The notes below the pieces were generated by a model. It searched no databases. It was not told the DNA's origin and was given only the letters and a program-made list of their open reading frames with translations. A stretch of DNA of 64,000 bases from [Pantoea] beijingensis. GTDB taxonomy: Bacteria > Pseudomonadota > Gammaproteobacteria > Enterobacterales > Enterobacteriaceae. Below are positions 27,255 through 36,174 of this stretch, in pieces. Location: assembly GCF_022647505.1 (NCBI RefSeq), contig NZ_CP071409.1, forward strand, positions 3,286,001-3,350,000. Reading direction: 5' to 3'. A program made the translations under genes and the position numbers. Numbering within the stretch: position 1 is the stretch's first letter; each line of letters begins with the position of its first letter.

Positions 27255-27914
27255 ATGGGCCACAAAAATAATGCGGGCGCGAACGCCTATACGCCATTCT
27301 CATTAAAACTGTATGACTGGTGGGTGCTGACCATTTCTAACCGTTATGCCTGGCGCTGCCCAACCGAAACGTTATTGCTGACGCATTTTCAACAGCATAT
27401 GGGAGCAAAGCATCTTGATATTGGCGTTGGTACTGGCTATTACCCTGCAAAAACGCCACAGGGATCGCAGGATATTACTTTACTGGATCTGAATCAGGAC
27501 AGCCTTGCTGCAGCACAGAGACGCATTGGCGGACAGCGCGTTACCGCATCCGTGCGGCACGATATTTTTCAGCCCTTCCCATCCGAACTGCGGGAGAAAT
27601 TCGACTCTGTTTCACTGTTTTACCTGCTGCACTGTCTGTCAGGCTCCATGGTGGAGAAATCGCTGGCTATCCGCCATACCGCTGAAGCGCTGAAATCGGA
27701 TGGCGTTCTTTATGGTGCAACGATCCTCGGCACAGGCGTTGAGCACAATAGTTTTGGGCATAAGCTAATGACAATCTATAACAAAAAAGGGATTTTCAGT
27801 AACCGGCAGGATTCCAGCCAGACGCTCAAGCAGGTACTTGCGGAACATTTTCATCAGGTAAAAATCACCGTGCATGGCACCGTCGCCCTGTTCTGCGCGC
27901 GTCAGAAGAAATAA
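27255..27914 (+). CDS. Class I SAM-dependent methyltransferase, substrate unknown
   Basis: A 219-residue Rossmann-fold methyltransferase. Motif I is HLDIGVGTGYYP (about residues 52-63), followed by LLDLNQDSL (acidic loop binding the ribose of S-adenosylmethionine) and FDSVSLFYLLHCL as motif IV. It starts 47 bases after deoR in the same direction without a strong ribosome site, so it may be read with deoR. Similar small methyltransferases act on small molecules; nothing here defines the substrate. It is absent from this place in E. coli. Confidence 0.75.
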   Translation: MGHKNNAGANAYTPFSLKLYDWWVLTISNRYAWRCPTETLLLTHFQQHMGAKHLDIGVGTGYYPAKTPQGSQDITLLDLNQDSLAAAQRRIGGQRVTASVRHDIFQPFPSELREKFDSVSLFYLLHCLSGSMVEKSLAIRHTAEALKSDGVLYGATILGTGVEHNSFGHKLMTIYNKKGIFSNRQDSSQTLKQVLAEHFHQVKITVHGTVALFCARQKK

Positions 27915-27965
27915 GAAAGCTGATATTCAGGCACCGACGAGGGGCAATGTGGAACATCGTCTCAG

Positions 27966-28031
27966 TAAGGGTTGGGATAATAAGATGGAACAGGCTAGAA
28001 TTGGCCTTATGGTATTGCAAGCCAACCCTTA
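27966..28031 (+). promoter_or_regulatory. Long stem-loop in the ettA leader
   Basis: TAAGGGTTGG (27966-27975) and CCAACCCTTA (28022-28031) are a perfect 10-bp inverted repeat separated by 46 bases; the second arm ends 28 bases before the ettA start codon. It could be a structured 5' untranslated region or an operator. The function is not known to me. Confidence 0.4.
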
Positions 28032-28059
28032 AACCCGTAAATAAGAGGCTCATTTTAAC

Positions 28060-29727
28060 GTGGCTCAATTCGTTTATAGCATGCATCGCGTCGGCAAGGT
28101 GGTCCCGCCGAAGCGCCATATTCTCAAGAACATCTCACTGAGTTTTTTCCCCGGAGCCAAAATTGGCGTACTGGGCCTGAACGGCGCGGGTAAATCGACC
28201 CTGCTGCGTATTATGGCCGGTATCGATAAAGATATCGAAGGCGAAGCTCGCCCGCAGCCCGGGATAAAAATTGGTTATTTACCGCAGGAACCGCAGCTCA
28301 ACCTGGAGCATACGGTACGTGAATCCGTTGAGGAAGCGGTATCTGAAGTCGTTGGGGCGCTGAAGCGTCTTGACGAAGTATACGCACTCTATGCCGAGGA
28401 CGGCGCGGATTTCGATAAACTAGCCGCAGAACAGGGCAAGCTGGAAGAGATTATTCAGGCTCACGATGGCCATAACCTGAATACCCAGCTTGAGCGTGCA
28501 GCAGATGCGCTGCGCCTGCCGGACTGGGAGGCGAAAATTGCCAATCTGTCCGGTGGTGAACGCCGCCGCGTGGCGCTGTGCCGTCTGCTGCTGGAAAAAC
28601 CCGATATGCTGCTGCTCGACGAGCCAACTAACCACCTGGATGCCGAATCCGTGGCGTGGCTGGAGCGCTTCCTGCACGACTTCGAAGGGACCGTTGTGGC
28701 GATTACCCATGACCGTTACTTCCTTGATAACGTTGCCGGTTGGATCCTCGAACTTGACCGCGGTGAAGGCATTCCATGGGAAGGTAACTACTCCTCCTGG
28801 CTGGAACAGAAAGATGCGCGTCTGGCGCAGGAAGCCTCTTCGGAAGCGGCTCGTCGTAAATCGATTGAGAAAGAGCTGGAATGGGTGCGTCAGGGTGCCA
28901 AAGGCCGTCAGTCAAAAGGCAAAGCCCGTCTGGCCCGCTTTGAAGAGCTTAACAATACTGAGTATCAGAAACGCAACGAAACCAACGAACTGTTTATTCC
29001 ACCGGGTGCTCGCCTGGGCGATAAAGTGGTTGAGGTCAGTAATCTGCGTAAATCTTATGGCGATCGTCTGCTGATCGACGATCTCTCCTTCTCCGTACCG
29101 AAAGGCGCGATTGTGGGAATCATTGGTCCGAACGGCGCCGGTAAATCCACACTGTTCCGTATGATGTCGGGCCAGGAACAGCCTGATTCCGGTAGCATCG
29201 TACTGGGTGATACTGTAAAGCTGGCTTCCGTCGATCAGTTCCGCGACAGCATGGATAATTCCAAAACCGTGTGGGAAGAAGTGTCCGGGGGCCAGGATAT
29301 CATGCGTATTGGCAACACCGAAATGCCGAGCCGCGCCTATGTTGGACGTTTTAACTTTAAGGGCGTCGATCAGGGTAAGCGCGTGGGCGAACTTTCCGGT
29401 GGTGAGCGCGGACGCCTGCATCTGGCAAAACTGCTGCAGGTCGGCGGCAACATGTTGCTGCTTGATGAACCGACTAACGATCTCGATATTGAAACCCTGC
29501 GCGCGCTGGAAAATGCCTTGCTGGAATTCCCAGGATGCGCAATGGTTATTTCGCATGACCGCTGGTTCCTTGACCGCATCGCAACCCACATTCTGGACTA
29601 TCAGGATGAAGGTAAAATTGAGTTCTTCGAAGGCAACTTTACCGAATACGAAGAGTATAAGAAACGCACATTGGGCGCCGACGCGCTGGAGCCTAAGCGC
29701 ATCAAATACAAACGTATGAGTAAGTAA
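28060..29727 (+). CDS. ettA: Energy-dependent translational throttle protein EttA
   Basis: ABC-F ATPase that binds the ribosomal E site and gates the first steps of elongation according to the ATP/ADP ratio. The GTG start at 28060 gives 555 residues, exactly the E. coli length, and the sequence is nearly identical to it. Two ABC modules are present: Walker A GLNGAGKST (about 39) and GPNGAGKST (about 358), signatures NLSGGERRR and ELSGGERGR, Walker B LLLLDEPTNHLD and LLLDEPTNDLD; the P-site tRNA interaction linker lies between about 240 and 320. In E. coli it is next to slt; here about 14 kb of inserted genes separate them. Confidence 0.97.
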   Translation: MAQFVYSMHRVGKVVPPKRHILKNISLSFFPGAKIGVLGLNGAGKSTLLRIMAGIDKDIEGEARPQPGIKIGYLPQEPQLNLEHTVRESVEEAVSEVVGALKRLDEVYALYAEDGADFDKLAAEQGKLEEIIQAHDGHNLNTQLERAADALRLPDWEAKIANLSGGERRRVALCRLLLEKPDMLLLDEPTNHLDAESVAWLERFLHDFEGTVVAITHDRYFLDNVAGWILELDRGEGIPWEGNYSSWLEQKDARLAQEASSEAARRKSIEKELEWVRQGAKGRQSKGKARLARFEELNNTEYQKRNETNELFIPPGARLGDKVVEVSNLRKSYGDRLLIDDLSFSVPKGAIVGIIGPNGAGKSTLFRMMSGQEQPDSGSIVLGDTVKLASVDQFRDSMDNSKTVWEEVSGGQDIMRIGNTEMPSRAYVGRFNFKGVDQGKRVGELSGGERGRLHLAKLLQVGGNMLLLDEPTNDLDIETLRALENALLEFPGCAMVISHDRWFLDRIATHILDYQDEGKIEFFEGNFTEYEEYKKRTLGADALEPKRIKYKRMSK

Positions 29728-29733
29728 TACCTG

Positions 29734-29756
29734 AGGCGGCCCATAGGGCCGCTTTA
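29734..29756 (+). terminator. Terminator of ettA
   Basis: GCGGCCC (29736-29742) and GGGCCGC (29746-29752) form a 7-bp GC stem with a 3-nt loop followed by TTTA, six bases after the ettA stop codon. Confidence 0.65.
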
Positions 29757-29964
29757 TCCTCCCGGCAGACCGCATTTTTACCCCTCAAGCACACTTTGGT
29801 GCATGTAAACCCCCTCTTCCCCCGTGATGGCTTACATCATTGTTCACCTGAGACGCACACTCTGTGAGTCATTGTCCATCTGAACACGCTACTATGCAGG
29901 TTCTATAATGAACGCATCCCCTGAATCATTCAGGTTGACCAATACACACGTGTGAGGAAGATAA

Positions 29965-30966
29965 ATGCGTAATACCGCGATCGCCATCAATCCCGAGAAA
30001 CCCGCTGAATTTATTGAAATTGAACCGGAAAAACCCACGCCCGGTGAATACGATCTGCTGGTGCAGGTTAAAGCGGCTTCGGTAAATCCTGTTGATACCA
30101 AAGTCCATAAAGGCGCGCAGGAAAGCGGCCTGCAACTTCCGCGCATCCTTGGCTGGGATGCCAGCGGCATTGTGCTGGAAACCGGCAGTAAAGTTAGCGG
30201 CTTCAAGGCCGGTGACGAGGTCTATTACGCAGGCGATATCACTCGTCCGGGCAGCAATAGTACGCTACAACTGATCGATGCGCGTATTACAGGGCATAAA
30301 CCGAAAACCCTCGACTGGTCAGCCGCTGCGGCCATCCCGTTGACTGCCCTGACAGCGTGGGAAGGCTTGTTTGAACGCCTGAATATCCAGGATGCCGGAG
30401 CAGATAAAACGCTGCTAATCGTTGGCGGTGCGGGCGGTGTGGGCTCACTGGCGATTCCTTTTGCCAAACTGCACAGCGACGTCAAGGTTATCGCCACGGC
30501 TTCTCGGCCGGACTCCGTACAGTGGTGCCTGGAACGGGGTGCCGATCTTACGATCAACTATAACGATATGGCGCGGGAACTCGCGCTGCACAATATTCGG
30601 CAAGTCGACTATATTTTCTGCCTGAACGATACTGATGGGCACTGGGAAGCGATGAGCGAATTGATTGCGCCACAGGGCCACATTTGTACCATCGTGGAAA
30701 ACGAACATCCGCTGAATATGGATCGTTTAAAGCTGAAAAGCGCCGCATTGCACTTCGAATTCATGTACACCCGTAGCATGTTTACTACGCCGGACATCGC
30801 ACGTCAGGGTGAAATTCTGGATGAAGTAGCCGCATTGCTTGATGCTGGCAAGATAAAAACTACGCTGAATGAAACGCTGCCGGGACTGAGTGTTGAAACA
30901 CTTACGGCTGCACATGAAAAAGTACTGGAAGGCCATATGCGCGGCAAAGTGGTCATTGCTTATTGA
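29965..30966 (+). CDS. Zinc-type alcohol dehydrogenase-like (quinone-oxidoreductase-like) protein
   Basis: A 333-residue member of the medium-chain dehydrogenase family, close to the ZADH1/quinone oxidoreductase branch that normally lacks catalytic zinc. It has the N-terminal GroES-like fold (VKAASVNPVDTKVHKG, LGWDASGIV) and a Rossmann domain with the NADPH-binding GGAGGVGSLA (about residues 152-161) and TASRPDSVQW. The start at 29965 follows a GAGGAAG site. It lies between ettA and nadR, which are adjacent in E. coli, and is followed by its own terminator, so it is an independently expressed insertion. The substrate is unknown. Confidence 0.85.
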   Translation: MRNTAIAINPEKPAEFIEIEPEKPTPGEYDLLVQVKAASVNPVDTKVHKGAQESGLQLPRILGWDASGIVLETGSKVSGFKAGDEVYYAGDITRPGSNSTLQLIDARITGHKPKTLDWSAAAAIPLTALTAWEGLFERLNIQDAGADKTLLIVGGAGGVGSLAIPFAKLHSDVKVIATASRPDSVQWCLERGADLTINYNDMARELALHNIRQVDYIFCLNDTDGHWEAMSELIAPQGHICTIVENEHPLNMDRLKLKSAALHFEFMYTRSMFTTPDIARQGEILDEVAALLDAGKIKTTLNETLPGLSVETLTAAHEKVLEGHMRGKVVIAY

Positions 30967-30983
30967 TCGCAGGTTAACCACCA

Positions 30984-31010
30984 CGGGCGGAAAACACCTC
31001 CGCCCGCATT
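30984..31010 (+). terminator. Terminator after the alcohol dehydrogenase gene
   Basis: CGGGCGGA (30984-30991) and TCCGCCCG (30999-31006) form an 8-bp perfect stem with a 7-nt loop followed by CATTATTT, 18 bases past the stop codon. Confidence 0.65.
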
Positions 31011-31164
31011 ATTTACTTGTCAGGAGTGGGTGGGGAATCGCACGCTCCTGATTATCCGTCCAGATAATCGGATACCCCATATCATCCAACGGCTTTTGGG
31101 CTAAAAAGCACTCACGCTGACTTCTCGCTGGTACCAAAACGGGCTCACGATCGCCGCCTAGGCG
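31009..31164 (-). pseudogene. Coding-like remnant downstream of nadR
   Basis: The minus strand has an open frame of about 51 codons that ends in TAA at 31009-31011. Its translation reads like real protein (segments REPVLVPARSQRECF and LDDMGYPIIWTDNQERA) but has no ATG at its head and overlaps the end of nadR in another frame. I do not recognise it; a truncated gene is more likely than a functional small protein. Confidence 0.3.
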
Positions 31165-32390
31165 TTATCACCCATAATATGCTTCACTAACTCTACACAG
31201 CGCAGGAAGCGAGAATCGTAATCCGACTCCTCTACGTGAATAAAGTCGATATTATTCTCTTTCAACATCGTCATTAGCAGGTTCTGAAATGCTTTCCGAT
31301 CCACATCGCTGCCCAGGCTACGTAAACCGTCGGCTACCCAGGGAGTATTATTCTCCAGCAAAATAACGAGGTCGAAACGGTATTCGTCAATCAGCGCCTG
31401 TACAAAAGGGTGCTCTCTCCCCTCGTATTTCTTGCAGAACGCCTGAGTGGTAACAAAATCCGTATCGATAAACGCCACTTTGTTCGCATATTTGACCGCG
31501 AAATCAATGTATTGTGCCTGACCCAGCGCGATTTTATCGTAATCCGAATATTGTAATGCCATCTCATCCCCCCCGAGGTGGGAGAAAACATAATCGCGAC
31601 CATACTCCCATGCACTGGTGGTATTAAAGATATTTGCCAGCTTATTCACCAGGGTAGACTTCCCGCTGGACTCCCCGCCGAGTATCGCGACGGTACGCAC
31701 AAAAAACGGCTTAACTTCAGTAGGAATATAGTCCCAATAACGAAACGGGTCCTGACGGATTTGCGCCCCACTGATATTCATAAAAGATCGTTTGGGATCG
31801 ATCACAACGGCCTCAATACCAAGATGACGGGAATGTTGGGGTGCATCCTGCTCTTCACTGGTGTAAACGCGATTGGGCACAATGCCCTGGCTCACCATAA
31901 AATCACCGATGCCTGCACTCCAAACGTCCCAGCCGTGCGGATAAGGCTCCATGCCTTCTTCATTAAATGAGTGAATATGAATATTTTTCTGGTACTTGAA
32001 GGTTTGCAGTAGCCATCGCAAACGATCGCTCACCGTCGGCTGCTGCGACATCGCGCTATTTTCAAATAGCATACGGTCACGAGGCTCATCGTAGCCCATG
32101 ATGATATGCAACTCATCGACCTGGCTACAGGCACGCTGGATAAGGTAAATATGGCCGGTGTGCAGGGGATAAAACTTACCAAAGACGACGCCAATGGTTT
32201 TCTCCCTGCGGGGAAACTCCAGTCCTAAATAACGATGCAGCGCTTCCAGCTTCTGCGCGCCAGGACTTTTGATTTTGGCATTCAGTAACTGGCTAAGGTA
32301 GCCTTTTGTCATGCCGCTGGCATCAGCGACCTGCTGTAAGGTATATCCCTGCTGCCGAATTGCTGATTTCAAATAATCAAACGTCGACAT
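31158..32390 (-). CDS. nadR: Trifunctional NAD biosynthesis/regulator protein NadR
   Basis: Combines repressor of NAD synthesis genes, NMN adenylyltransferase and ribosylnicotinamide kinase. At 410 residues it matches E. coli. In order: an N-terminal helix-turn-helix (about 8-45; TLQQVADASGMTKGYLSQLL); a nucleotidyltransferase domain beginning GVVFGKFYPLHTGH (about 62-76); and a kinase domain with P-loop GGESSGKSTLVNKLA (about 236-250). It is the last gene of serB-radA-nadR, 27 bases after radA. It ends in TAG. Confidence 0.96.
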   Translation of the reverse strand: MSTFDYLKSAIRQQGYTLQQVADASGMTKGYLSQLLNAKIKSPGAQKLEALHRYLGLEFPRREKTIGVVFGKFYPLHTGHIYLIQRACSQVDELHIIMGYDEPRDRMLFENSAMSQQPTVSDRLRWLLQTFKYQKNIHIHSFNEEGMEPYPHGWDVWSAGIGDFMVSQGIVPNRVYTSEEQDAPQHSRHLGIEAVVIDPKRSFMNISGAQIRQDPFRYWDYIPTEVKPFFVRTVAILGGESSGKSTLVNKLANIFNTTSAWEYGRDYVFSHLGGDEMALQYSDYDKIALGQAQYIDFAVKYANKVAFIDTDFVTTQAFCKKYEGREHPFVQALIDEYRFDLVILLENNTPWVADGLRSLGSDVDRKAFQNLLMTMLKENNIDFIHVEESDYDSRFLRCVELVKHIMGDNA

Positions 32391-32417
32391 GATCTGCCTC
32401 CTGGCGACAACACGATT

Positions 32418-33800
32418 TTATAGCTCATCCAAAATAGTCAGGGCATCCGCCAGCTTCTTCACGCCGAAGACCTGCATATTTTCCGGTGGTTTTTTGGGGA
32501 CATTTGCTGCAGGAACAATCGCGCGGCGAAAACCATGCTTCGCGGCTTCCGAGATACGCTCTTGTCCACTGGGCACCGGACGAATCTCTCCGGCCAGCCC
32601 GACTTCGCCAAAAACCACCAAATCCTGCGGCAGCGGACGATCGCGCAGGCTGGATACCATAGAGAGCATCAGAGCCAAATCGGCACTGGTTTCCGTGACT
32701 TTAACGCCGCCAACCACATTGACGAAAACGTCCTGATCGGCCATTTGTAATCCACCATGTCGGTGCAACACCGCCAGCAGAATCGCCAGACGGTTTTGCT
32801 CCAGGCCTACGGCGACGCGGCGCGGGTTACCCATCATGGAATGATCAACCAGCGCCTGGATCTCGACCAACAGCGGGCGCGTGCCTTCCCACAGCACCAT
32901 GACCGAACTACCGGACGTCACTTCATCACCGCGAGACAGGAAGATCGCCGAAGGGTTGCTGACTTCACGCAGACCTTGTTCGGTCATGGCAAATACGCCC
33001 AGTTCATTAACCGCGCCAAAGCGATTTTTATGGCTACGCAGCGTACGATAACGTGAGTCAGCATCACCATCCAGTAACACTGAACAGTCGATGCAGTGCT
33101 CCAGAACTTTTGGTCCAGCCAGCGAACCGTCTTTAGTGACGTGCCCCACCATCACGATCGCTACATCACGGGTTTTAGCAAAACGCGTCAAATACGCCGC
33201 TGTTTCACGCACCTGGGCGACGCTGCCAGGCGATGACTGGATATCGGCCATATGCATCACCTGGATAGAATCAATGACCATCAGCCGGGGCTGTTCCTGT
33301 TCGGCGATCAGGCAGATCTGCTCAATGCTGGTTTCTGACAGCATATTGAGATTTTCCGTCGGCAATCCCAAACGATGTGCACGCATCGCCACCTGCTGCA
33401 AAGACTCTTCGCCAGTGACATAGAGTGTTTTCATGCTCTGCGACAATTTGCACAGCGTTTGCAATAGCAGCGTACTTTTGCCTGCGCCAGGGTTGCCGCC
33501 AATCAGGATGGCACTGCCAGGCACAACTCCTCCGCCCAATACCCGATCGAACTCTTTAAAGCCGGTGGAAAAACGCGGCAGCGCTTCGAGACTGATCTCA
33601 GAGAGTTTTTGCACACGACTGGTGCCCGCGCTACCGGCATAGCCCGAAAGTCTTTCATTGCGCGCCGCCGCGGGTGATGCGGCAAGTCGCACTTCTGTAA
33701 TGGTATTCCAGGCGTGGCAGGCGCTACATTGCCCCTGCCAGCGCGGATAATCTGCGCCACATTCGTTACACACAAACGCGCGTTTTACCGCCTTTGCCAA
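32418..33800 (-). CDS. radA: DNA repair protein RadA
   Basis: RecA-like DNA helicase that promotes branch migration during recombination repair. The 460-residue length is that of E. coli. An N-terminal four-cysteine zinc motif (CNECGADYPRWQGQCSAC, residues 11-28), Walker A GGNPGAGKST (about 96-105), the RadA-specific KNRFG motif (about 258) and a C-terminal Lon-protease-like domain without catalytic residues are visible. It starts 14 bases after serB and precedes nadR. Confidence 0.97.
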   Translation of the reverse strand: MAKAVKRAFVCNECGADYPRWQGQCSACHAWNTITEVRLAASPAAARNERLSGYAGSAGTSRVQKLSEISLEALPRFSTGFKEFDRVLGGGVVPGSAILIGGNPGAGKSTLLLQTLCKLSQSMKTLYVTGEESLQQVAMRAHRLGLPTENLNMLSETSIEQICLIAEQEQPRLMVIDSIQVMHMADIQSSPGSVAQVRETAAYLTRFAKTRDVAIVMVGHVTKDGSLAGPKVLEHCIDCSVLLDGDADSRYRTLRSHKNRFGAVNELGVFAMTEQGLREVSNPSAIFLSRGDEVTSGSSVMVLWEGTRPLLVEIQALVDHSMMGNPRRVAVGLEQNRLAILLAVLHRHGGLQMADQDVFVNVVGGVKVTETSADLALMLSMVSSLRDRPLPQDLVVFGEVGLAGEIRPVPSGQERISEAAKHGFRRAIVPAANVPKKPPENMQVFGVKKLADALTILDEL

Positions 33801-33814
33801 ATTTTATCCTTAGT

Positions 33815-34792
33815 TCAACGCTCTTCGTGAATCAGACTGCCACTGAGAATACAGAACACGCCCATCAAATCCGCATGGCGAATGGTCACTTCCGTTTTTT
33901 CATTGACTTTAGGCTTGGCGTGATAGGCGATACCCAGCGCCGCAGCGTGGATCATCGGCAAATCATTAGCACCATCGCCAATCGCTACAGTTTGCTCCGC
34001 AGCAATTTCATATTTTTTCGCCAGAGCCAGCAGCGTCTGCGCTTTGAACTGTGCATCAACAATCTGCCCTACGACTTCTCCCGTCAGTTTACCGTCACAG
34101 ATCGCTAATTCGTTCGCCACGGCTGCCGAAAGATGAAGCTTGTCGCGCAGATGCTCAGCAAACCAGGTAAAACCGCCTGAAGCAATCGCCACATGCCAGC
34201 CCAGCGCCTGCAATTTTTGCACCAGCGTGGTTAAGCCCGGCATTAGCGGCAATCCATCGCGCACCTGCTGGAGTATATTGGCATCGGCACCTTTAAGCGT
34301 TGCCACTCGCTGACGCAGGCTGGCCGCAAAATCCAGTTCGCCCCGCATGGCACGCTCAGTCACTTCGGCAACCTGCTCGCCGCACCCTGCCAGCCTGGCG
34401 ATTTCATCAATACATTCTATCTGAATAGCGGTGGAATCCATGTCCATGACCAGCAAACCGGGTGTTTTCAGATGCGGTATCTTACCCAGCGGTGCAACAT
34501 CCAGCTCATTATCATGTGCCAGCTTAGTCGCACGTGCGGTTAACGAGCCCGCCAGGCGAATCACCTGGTAGTCATCCACGCACCAGGCGCTGACGATGAC
34601 CATTGCCGCGCCTAACTGATGCTGATAGTGCGTCAGGCGATCTTTATCGAGCTGTCGCCCGTAGAGCAGCCAGCCGGTTCGACCGGCACGATAGTCCAGC
34701 GGCATAACTTCGTCGCCACTGAGAGAAAGAGGTAAACCCGGCCAGAGAGAGACATCGGAAGGCAGGTCGCACCAGGTCAAACGATTTGGCAT
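33815..34792 (-). CDS. serB: Phosphoserine phosphatase
   Basis: Hydrolyses O-phospho-L-serine to serine, the last step of serine synthesis. It belongs to the HAD superfamily: nucleophile aspartate in MDMDSTAIQIE (about residue 117), the lysine/threonine motif IASGGFTWFAEHL, and GDGANDLPMIHAA for metal binding. The 325 residues include the N-terminal ACT-like region seen in E. coli SerB (322). First gene of the operon with radA and nadR; divergent from smp. Confidence 0.96.
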   Translation of the reverse strand: MPNRLTWCDLPSDVSLWPGLPLSLSGDEVMPLDYRAGRTGWLLYGRQLDKDRLTHYQHQLGAAMVIVSAWCVDDYQVIRLAGSLTARATKLAHDNELDVAPLGKIPHLKTPGLLVMDMDSTAIQIECIDEIARLAGCGEQVAEVTERAMRGELDFAASLRQRVATLKGADANILQQVRDGLPLMPGLTTLVQKLQALGWHVAIASGGFTWFAEHLRDKLHLSAAVANELAICDGKLTGEVVGQIVDAQFKAQTLLALAKKYEIAAEQTVAIGDGANDLPMIHAAALGIAYHAKPKVNEKTEVTIRHADLMGVFCILSGSLIHEER

Positions 34793-34923
34793 TACGGCTC
34801 CTGATAAAAGGATATTTAAACCACGACAAAACCACGCAAGAGGCTACCCTGTCTGGCGCGCTTCTGGCAACATAAAGTGTCGAAAACAGGCGCGGGCCTG
34901 TTCACAAAATTCAAAGGTTAGAG

Positions 34924-35592
34924 ATGGCCAAAGCCAAACTAAAGTTTCATTTGCACCGTACGGTGATCGTGCTGATCTGCCTGACACTGCTGGTCGTCCT
35001 GATGCAGGGTGCATCCTGGTTCAGCCTGGGCCATCAGATAGCACGATCGGAGCAGGTCGATGAACTGGCACGAACGCTAACCCGCCAGGTGGCTTTTTCC
35101 CTGACGCCGCTAATGGAAAACGGCGACGATAACCGCCAAAAAATCACCACGATCCTACAACAGCTTACCGATCATAGCCGCATTCTGGACGCAGCAGTGT
35201 ATAACGAGGACGGTACGCTACTGGCGCACAGCGGTGAAGGGATTAGCGTGCGCGATCGCCTGGCGCTGGACGGTAAACGCGCCGGCAGCTATTTCAATCA
35301 CCAAATTGTGCAATCGCTTGACAGCATCGACGGGCCGTTGGGATTCGTTCGCATCACCCTGGATACTCACGTATTGGTAACAGAGGCCCGACAGGTAGAC
35401 AATACTACCAATATTCTGCGGCTAATGATGCTGTTGTCGCTGGCCATTGGCATTATCCTGACGCGAACGCTGCTACGTAATCGTCGTACCCGATGGCAAC
35501 AGTCCCCTTTTCTGCTTACCGCCAGCAAACAGCTTAAAGAGGATGACGAGATCGCAGCAGATAACCCCGCGCCTGCGGACGACAAATCGTAA
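34924..35592 (+). CDS. smp: Membrane protein Smp (YtjB)
   Basis: A 222-residue inner-membrane protein matching E. coli Smp/YtjB. One membrane segment lies near the N-terminus (VIVLICLTLLVVLMQGASWF, about 14-33) and a second at about 160-180 (LMMLLSLAIGIILTRTLL); between them lies a periplasmic domain with LTDHSRILDAAVYNEDG and VRDRLALDGKRAGSYFNHQIV. Function unknown; the arrangement resembles the sensor part of signalling proteins. Divergent from serB, as in E. coli. Confidence 0.92.
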   Translation: MAKAKLKFHLHRTVIVLICLTLLVVLMQGASWFSLGHQIARSEQVDELARTLTRQVAFSLTPLMENGDDNRQKITTILQQLTDHSRILDAAVYNEDGTLLAHSGEGISVRDRLALDGKRAGSYFNHQIVQSLDSIDGPLGFVRITLDTHVLVTEARQVDNTTNILRLMMLLSLAIGIILTRTLLRNRRTRWQQSPFLLTASKQLKEDDEIAADNPAPADDKS

Positions 35593-35723
35593 TCAGCCCA
35601 TCCGCTGAATCAGCGACGCCAGCCAGACAAGTTGTGCAGCGCGCGTGTTCATCGTTCCATCAGTGAACAGCTTACGTGGTGCGCGCATTCACGTCTCTAT
35701 CTCCGCCCGAGGAAACCCGGTAG

Positions 35724-35951
35724 ACACATATCATTGAGGAACCGGGCCCTCCCGATAGGCTTACCCTCCTCTGTCTGTACTCAGCATCACACAGTGGCCC
35801 GGTGACCAGACAGCAGATATTTTTCCCGCCTTATGAGCACGCACTTCAGCATCAATCTGCCAACGTGGAAATTCGCTTTTACCGTAAAGCGGCCTTCGTT
35901 GCGCGCGCAAATTTCCGCATACTGGCCGCACAGGCAGAAAGCATTGTCTGA
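35724..35951 (+). pseudogene. Coding-like remnant without start codon
   Basis: An open frame of 75 codons runs from just after a TAG at 35721 to a TGA at 35949. Its translation has natural-looking segments (SGPVTRQQIFFPPYE, VEIRFYRKAAFVARANF, ILAAQAESIV) and is preceded by no ATG; the only candidate start inside is a GTG. I do not recognise the family. It is probably the C-terminal end of a decayed gene. Confidence 0.35.
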
Positions 35952-35973
35952 CCGGCATTTAGCTGTGCTTTCA

Positions 35974-36023
35974 GGCGTGGCAGGCGTGGCAGGCGTGGCA
36001 GGCGTGGCAGGCGTGGCAGGCGT
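35974..36023 (+). repeat. 9-bp minisatellite (GGCGTGGCA), five perfect copies
   Basis: GGCGTGGCA occurs five times in a row (35974-36018) with partial copies on each side. In one plus-strand frame it would encode Ala-Gly-Val repeats, but the surrounding ORF has no support as a gene. Such an array can change copy number by slippage. Confidence 0.9.
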
Positions 36024-36110
36024 CCAATGGGCCTTGCAGCAACAATGGCGTCAACTCGCTCATATGAATAGATTCTTGAATAGCTAAAAAGGAGGGATTA
36101 TCCGACGGAA

Positions 36111-36139
36111 CAAAAAGAAACGGGCGGCTTAACCGCCCG
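36111..36139 (-). terminator. Terminator of the deo operon
   Basis: CGGGCGG (36121-36127) and CCGCCCG (36133-36139) form a 7-bp stem with a 5-nt loop; on the minus strand it is followed by TTTCTTTTTG. It lies 35 bases after the deoD stop codon. Confidence 0.8.
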
Positions 36140-36174
36140 GAAACATTAAGACTGAAACGGTACGAAAGGATAAT

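Larger units (their letters stand above)
35593..36112. other. Degenerate smp-deoD intergenic region
   Basis: In E. coli this interval holds yjjJ and lplA. Here no intact gene is seen in about 520 bases. It contains a coding-like frame without a start (35724-35951), a 9-bp minisatellite (35974-36023) and, at its right end, the deo terminator. It looks like the decayed remains of one or more genes. Confidence 0.5.

Noticed and set aside
28912..29775. A 287-codon minus-strand frame opposite ettA
   Set aside because: Antisense shadow of a gene that matches E. coli EttA along its whole length.
35833..36087. An 84-codon plus-strand frame with Ala-Gly-Val repeats
   Set aside because: The repeats come from the minisatellite, the rest of the frame looks unlike protein, and another frame of the same DNA looks more coding-like.
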